Source: JAAYDS01 sp039680625 (GTDB taxonomy: Bacteria > Chloroflexota > Anaerolineae > UBA1429). From it: a stretch of 33,799 bases of DNA. The notes under the pieces were generated by a model, which worked only from the letters and a program-made list of their open reading frames with translations, was not told where the DNA came from and ran no database searches. This document shows positions 1-6,064 of the stretch, piece after piece. Within the stretch, counting starts at the first letter, position 1. Every line of letters starts with the position of its first letter. The position numbers and the translations under genes are program-made. The stretch spans positions 1-33,799 of the forward strand of contig JBDKSN010000053.1 of the NCBI GenBank assembly GCA_039680625.1, read 5' to 3'.

Positions 1-458
1 GACTCATAGATCGGCTCGACGCGGGCGAGCAGCTCCGATTCACAGGGCAGATCGCGCGTGACCGTGCCATCGGGCAGGCGGTAGGCCGAACACACCTGGA
101 TCTGCTCTAGGCCGGTGAGCACATCCAGCCGCGTGATCGCCAGACCCGTGAAACCGTTGACCCGAGCGGCATAGCGCAGGGCCACCGTGTCCAGCCAGCC
201 GCAGCGACGTCGTCGGCCCGTGGTAGTGCCATATTCGTGGCCCTGCTCGACCAGCCAGTCGCCCGCGGCGCCCAGCTGTTCGGTGGGGAAGGGGCCCGCG
301 CCCACCCGTGAGGTATACGCCTTGACGACGCCCAGCACGCTGGTGATCTGCTTTGGACTCACCCCCGAGCCCTGGCAAGCGCCGCCAGCCGTGGGCGACG
401 ACGACGTGACGAACGGATAGGTACCATAGTCGATGTCGAGCTTGGTCGCCTGGGCGCC
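1..458 (-). pseudogene. purA: Adenylosuccinate synthetase, C-terminal part beyond an in-frame stop (runs off left edge)
   Basis: Reading on in the same frame past the TAA at 459-461 gives the rest of PurA without any frameshift. Visible are GAQATKLDIDYGTYPFVTSS (IMP-site region), then VGAGPFPTE and the GTTTGRRRRCGWLD nucleotide-binding segment, ending at VEPIYES at the window edge. Conservation on both sides of the stop shows one gene broken by a single nonsense codon. The stop sits where the family has Glu in the EGAQ motif, so GAA to TAA (one base) explains it. The true C-terminal end lies outside the window. Either the gene is a very recent pseudogene or this base is a sequencing or assembly error; the sequence alone cannot decide. 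Confidence 0.8.
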
Positions 459-1118
459 TTAGAGCACCAGGCGCTTGCCCTCGTCGAGTGCCCGCTGGAC
501 CAAGTTGTCCGTGTCCTCGACATAACGCTTCAATCGGTGAGCGGCGGGCAGATACTGCTCTTCGATGCTCTCGACGGTCAGGGGGGCATGGTCGAACACG
601 CGAGTCAGCTCCAGGTTGACGCGCTTGAGTGCCTGGCTCACCCGGGCGTGAAACCGCGCGGGGTCGACCAAGTCTTGCATACGGATGCCCGTCCGTGCGT
701 ACTTGTCGGTATAGGCCGGACCGATACCCCGTCGGGTGGTGCCCAGAGCCTGGTCTCCGCGCAGTTCCTCTTCCAGGCCGTCGAGCAGGATGTGGTAGGG
801 CATGACCACATGCGCGTTTCCGCTGATGTGGATATTCTCCGAAGTCACGCCGAGCTCGCGCAGGGTGTCGATCTCTTCGACCAGCGCAGGTGGGTTGATC
901 ACCATGCCGTGCCCCAAGACCACGGCGACGTTCGGCCGGGTGATGCCAGAAGGCACCTGATGCAGCTTGAGCACCGTGTCGCCGAGGATCACCGTGTGGC
1001 CCGCGTTATTGCCACCCTGGTAGCGCACGACCATATCGGCGCGCTCTGCGATGTGGTCTGTGATCTTGCCCTTGCCCTCGTCGCCCCATTGTGCTCCGAT
1101 GACGATCGCCGCTGGCAT
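459..1118 (-). CDS. purA: Adenylosuccinate synthetase, N-terminal part, ended by a premature TAA
   Basis: PurA joins IMP and aspartate using GTP, the first committed step to AMP, in the cytoplasm. The N-terminus has the signature IGAQWGDEGKGK (P-loop and catalytic Asp), followed by QGGNNAGHT and the GTTRRGIGPAYTDK signature. The start at 1118 is preferred over an in-frame ATG at 1142 because GGAGGGG lies 4 to 5 bases before 1118 and family members begin with about this sequence (MPAAIVIGAQ). This fragment is 219 aa against about 430 for a whole enzyme; it ends at KRLVL just before the conserved EGAQ. A truncated product would lack the aspartate-binding part. The upstream neighbour in the same direction is sigA; purA has its own promoter and a leader hairpin. 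Confidence 0.9.
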   Translation of the reverse strand: MPAAIVIGAQWGDEGKGKITDHIAERADMVVRYQGGNNAGHTVILGDTVLKLHQVPSGITRPNVAVVLGHGMVINPPALVEEIDTLRELGVTSENIHISGNAHVVMPYHILLDGLEEELRGDQALGTTRRGIGPAYTDKYARTGIRMQDLVDPARFHARVSQALKRVNLELTRVFDHAPLTVESIEEQYLPAAHRLKRYVEDTDNLVQRALDEGKRLVL

Positions 1119-1156
1119 GTTCCCCTCCACTACGCCTGACAATAGCGTGTATCCAC

Positions 1157-1214
1157 AAAAAAAGATAGGGCGCCTCTCTGCATCTCAGGTATGCACCCGC
1201 AGAGAAGACGCCCC
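1157..1214 (-). terminator. Intrinsic terminator or attenuator in the purA leader
   Basis: On the minus strand the arm at 1214-1199 (GGGGCGTCTTCTCTGC) pairs with 1181-1168 (GCAGAGAGGCGCCC), about 14 pairs with one bulged T and one G-U pair. It is followed at once by TATCTTTTTTT. This is a strong rho-independent terminator shape. It lies after the sigA stop, so it may simply end sigA transcription, but it also lies downstream of the purA promoter at 1239-1267, so purA transcripts must read through it. Confidence 0.75.
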
Positions 1215-1238
1215 TGTCGGCTCAGTTGACGTACAACC

Positions 1239-1267
1239 AGTATAGATCAGGGCAGAGACAACTGCAA
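1239..1267 (-). promoter_or_regulatory. Sigma70-type promoter upstream of purA
   Basis: Minus strand TTGCAG (1267-1262), 17-base spacer, TATACT (1244-1239). Predicted transcription start is near 1232, about 115 bases before the purA start and only about 18 bases before the hairpin at 1157-1214. Confidence 0.6.
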
Positions 1268-1270
1268 CCG

Positions 1271-2461
1271 TCAGACCATATAATCGCGCAATTGCCGACT
1301 GCGGCTTGGGTGGCGCAGCCGGTCGAGCGCTTCGTGTTCGATCTGGCGGATGCGCTCACGGGTCAGGCCGAACTTTTTGCCGACCTCTTCCAGGGTGTAG
1401 CTTCGCCCATCCTGCAGGCCAAAGCGCAGCCGCAAGATGCGCGCCTCACGCGGCGAGAGCGAGGTGAGCACCTCGCTCAGCTTGTCTTGCAAAAGGCGCT
1501 GGTAGGCCGCGTCAGAAGGGGTAGGCGCCTCTTCGTCGGGAATAAAGCTGCCCAGCTCGCTGTCCTCTTCTTCGCCCACGGGCTTTTCGAGCGACAACGG
1601 CCGTTGAGAGACCTTGAGCATCCACTGCACCTTCTGCGGGGGCAGCGAAAGCTCTTCGGCAATCTCCTCGGGCGTGGGCTGCCGGCCCCAATCCTGCTCC
1701 AGTTGTTGGGCCACCTGGTACACCTTGCGAATACGGTCGCTCAGGTGCACGGGGAGGCGGATTACCCGGCCCTGATCGGCCAGCGCCCGCGTGATCGCCT
1801 GGCGAATCCACCACGTGGCGTACGTGCTAAAGCGATGGCCACGGTGATAGTCGAACTTTTCGACCGCCTTGATCAGGCCGAGGTTGCCTTCTTGAATCAG
1901 GTCCAAGAAGGGCACGCCCTGGCCCAGGTAGCGTTTGGCGATGCTCACCACCAGGCGGGTGTTGGCGCGGATGATGTGCGCCCGTGCGCCTTCGCCGCGC
2001 TGATAGATCTTGTAGAGCTCGTCGCGTTCGTCTTCAGTGAGGGTGGCGTCGGTCTTGAGCCTCTGCTGAGCGATGCGCCCCTCCTCATACTCGCGAGCCA
2101 GAGTAACCTCTTCCTCTGCGGTAAGCAGCGGCACCCTCGCCATCTCTTTGAGGTACAGGCTGATCGTATCGTCGGAGGCGATCTCTGAGAGGGGCACCTC
2201 GGGGACGACTTCCTTCACCGACTTGGGCGCTTCCTCCGTCTCGGCTTCGGGCTCCTCAGGCTCCTCTTCATCATCATCATCCACGACCTGTATGCCATTG
2301 TCGCTGAGGTAGATGAAGAGATCCTCGAGCTGATCCATGCTCTCTTCAGCCTCGGGCAGGGCCTCCATGAGGTCATCGATCGTCAAAAAGCCCTTCGCCT
2401 CGGCCTTTGCCATCAACGGGGGAATGATCGTCTCGATCTTGTCCGTAATATGAATCGGCAT
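1271..2461 (-). CDS. sigA: Housekeeping RNA polymerase sigma factor SigA/RpoD
   Basis: Primary sigma factor that directs RNA polymerase to -10/-35 promoters. The 396-aa product has an acidic region 1.1 (about residues 1-80, with a run of Asp/Glu at 61-75), region 1.2 (about 98-128), region 2 with the core-binding and -10-reading helices (164-232; KFDYHRGHRFSTYATWWIRQ), region 3 (about 240-315) and region 4 with the -35 helix-turn-helix (about 325-390; RFGL, GLTRERIRQIE). The ATG at 2461 is chosen over a GTG at 2470 because AGAGGG sits 8 bases before the ATG. The presence of 1.1 and full region 2 rules out an ECF or sporulation-type factor. Many consensus TTGACA/TATAAT promoters in this window fit such a factor. 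Upstream are two consensus promoters and a structured leader; purA follows. Confidence 0.97.
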   Translation of the reverse strand: MPIHITDKIETIIPPLMAKAEAKGFLTIDDLMEALPEAEESMDQLEDLFIYLSDNGIQVVDDDDEEEPEEPEAETEEAPKSVKEVVPEVPLSEIASDDTISLYLKEMARVPLLTAEEEVTLAREYEEGRIAQQRLKTDATLTEDERDELYKIYQRGEGARAHIIRANTRLVVSIAKRYLGQGVPFLDLIQEGNLGLIKAVEKFDYHRGHRFSTYATWWIRQAITRALADQGRVIRLPVHLSDRIRKVYQVAQQLEQDWGRQPTPEEIAEELSLPPQKVQWMLKVSQRPLSLEKPVGEEEDSELGSFIPDEEAPTPSDAAYQRLLQDKLSEVLTSLSPREARILRLRFGLQDGRSYTLEEVGKKFGLTRERIRQIEHEALDRLRHPSRSRQLRDYMV

Positions 2462-2506
2462 CTTGAACACCCTCTATGCTATGCGGTCTCGGCACCGCGT
2501 GTTCTC

Positions 2507-2541
2507 AAAACAAAAGCCGCCAGGCCTGTCATCCTTGGCGG
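2507..2541 (-). terminator. Terminator-like hairpin in the sigA leader (possible attenuator)
   Basis: Minus strand CCGCCAAGG (2541-2533) pairs with CCTGGCGG (2524-2517), 8 pairs with one bulged A, followed by CTTTTGTTTT. It lies 46 bases before the sigA start and downstream of the promoter at 2632-2660, so it would interrupt sigA transcription unless prevented. The loop/3' arm contains CAGGCCTG (2521-2528), which can alternatively pair with AGGCCTG at 2611-2605 of the same leader. Confidence 0.6.
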
Positions 2542-2544
2542 ACT

Positions 2545-2625
2545 ATACCGCTCCCGAGGAGACGCACCGCTGCCCTCATGCCCTGCCTCCGCGCTGGGCT
2601 ACATCAGGCCTCTCTCCTCAAGTGC
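2545..2625 (-). ncRNA. Structured 5' leader of sigA (class unknown)
   Basis: Between the predicted start near 2625 and the hairpin at 2507-2541 the leader RNA can form a closing stem of GAGGAGA (2619-2613) with TCTCCTC (2562-2556). The sequence does not match the conserved cores I know for T-box, TPP, SAM, cobalamin, purine, ZTP or c-di-GMP elements. Whether it is a regulatory RNA is an inference from pairing only. Confidence 0.35.
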
Positions 2626-2631
2626 ACAGGC

Positions 2632-2660
2632 AGTATAGCATGCGCGATGCACTATGTCAA
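2632..2660 (-). promoter_or_regulatory. Near-consensus sigma70 promoter of sigA (proximal)
   Basis: Minus strand TTGACA (2660-2655), 17-base spacer, TATACT (2637-2632). The octamer gcatgcgc occurs in the spacer (2638-2645) and again 43 bases upstream (2681-2688), flanking the -35 element; this could be an operator pair, but that is speculative. The leader to the sigA ATG is about 165 bases. Confidence 0.75.
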
Positions 2661-2702
2661 GCACTTTGCGCACAAAACTTGCATGCGCTTACGCTCGATT
2701 CA

Positions 2703-2777
2703 GTGCTCCCTGAAAATCCCTGGGCAGCACAACGACCGCGCTGTGACCCCGGTGCGTCACTCGATTGCGCGGTCATT
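2703..2777 (-). ncRNA. Tandem hairpins between the two sigA promoters (candidate small RNA or long leader)
   Basis: Two perfect or near-perfect hairpins lie side by side. One pairs 2731-2741 with 2767-2777 (11 pairs) and contains an inner stem 2743-2747/2756-2760. The other pairs 2703-2710 with 2722-2730, with one bulge. The single imperfect pair of the larger stem (2733/2775) is C-A on the plus strand but G-U on the minus strand, favouring a minus-strand RNA, which the promoter at 2805-2833 would make. No terminator follows, so it may be only the far leader of sigA. I do not recognise it as 6S RNA or any other known class. Confidence 0.35.
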
Positions 2778-2804
2778 GCGCCAAACTATCTAACAAAGCA
2801 CTCT

Positions 2805-2833
2805 ATTATAGCAAGAAGATCGCGCGTCGTCAA
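2805..2833 (-). promoter_or_regulatory. Consensus sigma70 promoter (distal promoter of sigA region)
   Basis: Minus strand TTGACG (2833-2828), 17-base spacer, TATAAT (2810-2805). Predicted start is near 2798. It lies downstream of the uxuA-like stop and points toward sigA, about 340 bases before the sigA start. Confidence 0.7.
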
Positions 2834-2861
2834 TAGTTTCGCGCCGCTCTTTACAATTTCG

Positions 2862-3902
2862 CTATAATTGCCGCTCGCCTTGCGTCGCTTGGATCAGGCC
2901 GCGGATATAGCCAAGTGAGAAGGCCTCCGCGGCAGTGCGACCACCGGCCATATCGGGCAGATGGTCGGAGATGATCGCCCCGTCGAAACTGACCTCTTGC
3001 AACGCGCGCATGACGGCGGGCATGTCCATATAGCCGTCGTCCAAGTAGGTCTCGACAAACCCCTCGGGCATGGGAGCGGTCACGTTGCGCAAGTGCACCT
3101 TGAATAGCCGATTCTGGCGGCCAAAGTACTGGATCGTCTCGATCACATCGCGGCCCATGGCCGCGCCGCCCTCTAGCCAGCATCCGACGCAGAGGCACAT
3201 GCCCACATTCGGGCTATCGGCGATCTCGAGCGCCTGGCGATACCCGTCAAAGGTGCCAAAGATACAGCGCGGAATGCCACCCAGCGCATACACGGGCGGG
3301 TCATCGGGGTGGATGCCGATGTAGATGCCTAGATCTTCCGCCACGGGCACGACCTGGCGGATGAAATAGGCATAGTTGTCCCACAGCTCCTGCTCGCTGT
3401 AGGCGCGCCCGTGGCTCAGAGGAGCACGGAACACCTCGCCGACCCATTGGCCCTCCGTCGCCCGCTCGAGGTGAAAAGCGCGCGATTGAGCACCACCGCG
3501 GATGCGCTCCTTGCCTGTAGACCAGATGCCGTTGCCCATGTGCGCATAGGTGGCATAGTGCAGCCCAGCCGCGGCGAGGTTCCGCAGATACTGCACATAC
3601 TCGGCGATCTTGGCCTCTCGCTCGGGGAGGTTGAGGGGCACCGCGGGCATGTTGTGCACATTGGCGTTGGCCAGGCGATACACGGGCAACCCGTAGCGGG
3701 CAAAGCGCTCTACTATGCGACGATAGCTGTCCGCGCTATGGTCGGCGTGGCGGGGCAGGTCGGTCATCACCCACTCGGCACCGAGCTGCACGCGCATCAA
3801 GATGTCCTCTTCTGGCGCGTCATGAGGGAGCTGGGTGCCCAGCTGAATACCAGGGTGGCTGCCCTCATAGCCGGGCACCGCGCGCAAGACAAACTTGGTC
3901 AC
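2862..3902 (-). CDS. Mannonate dehydratase family protein (UxuA-like)
   Basis: UxuA dehydrates D-mannonate to 2-keto-3-deoxygluconate in hexuronate breakdown, using a divalent metal in a TIM barrel. The 346-aa protein shows the family motifs HPDDPP (about 198-203), CLCVGCWLEGG (236-246), KVHLRN (268-273), DDGYMDM (288-294) and SDHLP (312-316), which supply metal and acid/base residues. The start is taken as the GTG at 3902 because GGGAGG lies 5 bases ahead; an ATG at 3953 would add 17 residues with no ribosome site. Length is slightly below the about 390 aa of E. coli UxuA, so it may be a divergent subgroup acting on another sugar acid. It lies downstream of the lipoprotein gene with about 100 bases between; no clear own promoter. 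Confidence 0.8.
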   Translation of the reverse strand: MTKFVLRAVPGYEGSHPGIQLGTQLPHDAPEEDILMRVQLGAEWVMTDLPRHADHSADSYRRIVERFARYGLPVYRLANANVHNMPAVPLNLPEREAKIAEYVQYLRNLAAAGLHYATYAHMGNGIWSTGKERIRGGAQSRAFHLERATEGQWVGEVFRAPLSHGRAYSEQELWDNYAYFIRQVVPVAEDLGIYIGIHPDDPPVYALGGIPRCIFGTFDGYRQALEIADSPNVGMCLCVGCWLEGGAAMGRDVIETIQYFGRQNRLFKVHLRNVTAPMPEGFVETYLDDGYMDMPAVMRALQEVSFDGAIISDHLPDMAGGRTAAEAFSLGYIRGLIQATQGERQL

Positions 3903-3958
3903 TACCACCTCCCACGTACGGCCGATGCCGCATCGCCCATGGTCTCCATGCACAAGAC

Positions 3959-3986
3959 ACGGGCGCGCTCTGGTTGCCGCGCCCGT
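3959..3986 (-). terminator. GC-rich hairpin after the lipoprotein gene (weak terminator candidate)
   Basis: ACGGGCGCG (minus strand 3986-3978) pairs perfectly with CGCGCCCGT (3967-3959), 9 pairs. Only a poor T run (GTCTTG) follows, so intrinsic termination is uncertain. It sits between the lipoprotein stop and the uxuA-like start. Confidence 0.35.
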
Positions 3987-4001
3987 ATACGAACCGCAGT
4001 G

Positions 4002-5111
4002 TTACTCAGCGGCAGTCGTGATAACCACTGCCGTGCCGCCATCGTCCGGCGTGACGATGATCGTGGCCGTACGCCCGTCTTTAGTCCACACTTGCTGCAC
4101 CACATCCTCGACACTCATGCCCGAATCGAGGTCCTGTGTCCAGCCATTGACGGGCATTTGGTCCTCATACCAGGCGACGACATCGGCCATGGGTTGGGCG
4201 ATCCGATACGAGACCATGCCCGAGAACGAGGCGACGCCTTCGGCACCACCCATCATCGGCACGTCTTTACCCGCTCCGGGCGGGGTAACGCCTTCTGGCG
4301 CGGTGATCGTGATCGGCGTATTCAGGTCAGAGATCAGCGATTCCATCTGATACGAGAATGGGCTGCCGTCAGAGGTGCCCTCCCAGAAGATCACCGTCTT
4401 GACCGGAATGCGCAGGTCAGAGGCGATGTAATAGTCGAAATAGCCGCTGGTCAGGCTCAAGTCCTCCTCCACGGCCGACTCTGTCTGGAACGCGCGCTCG
4501 TCACAACGATAGTGCTCCGTCTCGATCCCTTCGACGCTCTCTTTCCCCTTGAGCACGCAGGCATCGGTGTTCAGCACCGCAGCGGGGCTGGCCCACTGGA
4601 ATACCGCCGGCTGAGATTCGGGCAGGGCGGTTTCCTCAGATTGCATGGTGAACCACTCGCCATCGGCGCCCTTCATATAGACGACATCGCCGATGCGAAT
4701 CATCTCCCAGCTCTCAGACTCGTCGCTACCCGTAGCCACCGAGTGCATCGCTGGGCCATCCGCCGTGTACTCGACGGTGAAGGCGGACTCGGTCGTGACG
4801 TCGCCCTCAACCTGGCGGATGGTCACCCGAGAGCGATAGCTGGTGATATCCCCGACCTCGGAGACATCACGCACCACGATCCCCTCGCCTTTTGCCTCAG
4901 CTTCGGTAGGGGCTTGGGCCGCAGGCGTAGCCGTAGGCGCTGCCTCGCCGGCTGGAGCCTGTTCCTCACCCGATGCCTTGGTCGGCTCCGTGACGGCCTG
5001 CTCCTGCGCTGCCTCACCACTTGGCTCGGCCTTTTCGGCAGGGCCACAGCCAACCAGAACCAGGGCTAGCAGAACCACCGCCGTTACCAGATACTGTCCA
5101 TGCTTGTTCAT
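4002..5111 (-). CDS. Secreted lipoprotein of unknown function
   Basis: The N-terminus is a lipoprotein signal peptide: basic MNKH, a hydrophobic stretch (8-20) and the lipobox LVGC with acylated Cys22. Residues about 25-75 are a low-complexity Ala/Glu/Pro/Thr linker, as in membrane-tethered extracellular proteins. Residues about 80-290 contain beta-rich sequence with the pattern seen in LolA/LppX-like folds (measures such as VVYMKGADGEWFTM), and a final segment ends in WTKDGRTATIIVTPDD. The length is 369 aa. No catalytic motif is visible. By analogy it could carry or sense lipids at the outer face, but that is inference. It has its own promoter at 5146-5174 and diverges from etfB. Confidence 0.8.
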   Translation of the reverse strand: MNKHGQYLVTAVVLLALVLVGCGPAEKAEPSGEAAQEQAVTEPTKASGEEQAPAGEAAPTATPAAQAPTEAEAKGEGIVVRDVSEVGDITSYRSRVTIRQVEGDVTTESAFTVEYTADGPAMHSVATGSDESESWEMIRIGDVVYMKGADGEWFTMQSEETALPESQPAVFQWASPAAVLNTDACVLKGKESVEGIETEHYRCDERAFQTESAVEEDLSLTSGYFDYYIASDLRIPVKTVIFWEGTSDGSPFSYQMESLISDLNTPITITAPEGVTPPGAGKDVPMMGGAEGVASFSGMVSYRIAQPMADVVAWYEDQMPVNGWTQDLDSGMSVEDVVQQVWTKDGRTATIIVTPDDGGTAVVITTAAE

Positions 5112-5145
5112 GTATGCCCATCCATTGCAGTTGATCGCTGCCGAT

Positions 5146-5174
5146 ATTATGAGTACTCAAGGCGGCCATGTCAA
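5146..5174 (-). promoter_or_regulatory. Sigma70-type promoter of the lipoprotein gene
   Basis: Minus strand TTGACA (5174-5169), 17-base spacer, CATAAT (5151-5146). Predicted leader is about 30 bases. Confidence 0.65.
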
Positions 5175-5209
5175 TGCATTTAGGGCGCGCTCGCTGCCGT
5201 CACCTGGCG

Positions 5210-5238
5210 TTGGTTCTCCCTACGCGCTGTGGTATACT
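5210..5238 (+). promoter_or_regulatory. Sigma70-type promoter of the etfB operon
   Basis: TTGGTT (5210-5215), 17-base spacer, TATACT (5233-5238), giving a leader of about 20 bases before the etfB ATG at 5265. It is back-to-back with the lipoprotein promoter. Confidence 0.6.
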
Positions 5239-5264
5239 CGCCCCAACCTGTGAGGACGAGCACG

Positions 5265-6062
5265 ATGAACATCATCGTCATGTGCAAGTCGGTGCCCGAC
5301 ACCATGGACGTGCGCTTTGACCCCGACACCAAGACCATGATTCGGGCCGGCGTCGCCACGGTCATCAACCCCTTTGACCTCTTTGCGATCGAGGAGGGGC
5401 TGCGTCTGCGCGAACGCTATGGCGGCACCGTCACCGCACTCACGATGGGGCCGGCTGCCGCGCGACGCGAGCTGCAAGATGCCATCGCCATGGGCTGTGA
5501 CGGCGCCATCCTGTTGAGCGACGCAGCTTTTGCCGGCGCCGATACCTGGGCCACAGCCTATACGCTGGCCAAAGCCATCCAGCGGATCGGCGCGGTGGAC
5601 CTCGTCGTCTGCGGGCGGCAGGCGCAGGACGGCGACACGGGGCAGGTTGGCCCGGGCGTCGCCCGCCAGCTCGGTTGGGCGCAGCTCACCTATGTGTCGC
5701 GCGTGCGCGAGGTCGACCCAGCTGCCGGGCGCATTGTCGTCGAGCGGCTCATGGAAGATGGCCGCCAAACGGTCGCCGCGCGGCTGCCCGCGGTGCTCAC
5801 CGTGCTCAAAGATGCCAATATCCCGCGAACCGCCACACTGCGCGGCGTGCGCCGAGCTCATCGTGCGATCATCCCCACTTGGGGGCCTGCCGAGATCGGC
5901 GCAGACCCGGCCCTGCTCGGCCTCGCTGGCTCGCCCACACGCGTGGTGCGCGTCTTCTCGCCGCCCGCGCGCGCCGGACAGGTCGTCTGGTTGACCGGCG
6001 CCACCCCCGAGGACTCTGCCGAGGCCCTGCTGACGGCTCTCGCGCAGGAGCAGCTGTTGTGA
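5265..6062 (+). CDS. etfB: Electron transfer flavoprotein, beta subunit (FixA family)
   Basis: EtfB pairs with EtfA to carry electrons between flavin dehydrogenases and another acceptor; it binds AMP or, in bifurcating types, a second FAD. The 265-aa product has the usual start MNIIVMCKSVPDT, an early INPFDLFAIEEGLRL helix and the nucleotide-binding GRQAQDGDTGQVGP motif (about 115-128). The ATG at 5265 follows GAGG by 9 bases; an upstream in-frame start at 5229 would lie inside the promoter. The stop overlaps the next gene's region (GTGACCATG), so EtfA is translated right after. The GRQAxDGDTxQVGP form is common in FixA-type and bifurcating ETFs. No flavin dehydrogenase partner gene is adjacent. 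Confidence 0.93.
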   Translation: MNIIVMCKSVPDTMDVRFDPDTKTMIRAGVATVINPFDLFAIEEGLRLRERYGGTVTALTMGPAAARRELQDAIAMGCDGAILLSDAAFAGADTWATAYTLAKAIQRIGAVDLVVCGRQAQDGDTGQVGPGVARQLGWAQLTYVSRVREVDPAAGRIVVERLMEDGRQTVAARLPAVLTVLKDANIPRTATLRGVRRAHRAIIPTWGPAEIGADPALLGLAGSPTRVVRVFSPPARAGQVVWLTGATPEDSAEALLTALAQEQLL

Positions 6063-6064
6063 CC

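Noticed and set aside
459..461. Recoding of the purA stop as selenocysteine, suggested by selA in the window
   Set aside because: The codon is TAA, not TGA, and the expected residue is Glu, not Cys.
1119..1238. Purine riboswitch ahead of purA
   Set aside because: Only about 18 bases lie between the predicted start and the terminator hairpin, and no aptamer core is present.
1226..2188. Long plus-strand frame opposite sigA
   Set aside because: Mirror of sigA codons; no motif and no ribosome site.
3411..5069. Long plus-strand open frame (552 codons) opposite the uxuA-like and lipoprotein genes
   Set aside because: It lies wholly antisense to two well-supported genes, spans their junction and has no recognisable motif; an effect of high GC codon bias.
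5675..6064. N-terminal extension of EtfA
   Set aside because: The frame is open upstream but lies inside etfB in another frame; the ferredoxin domain begins right after the ATG at 6065.
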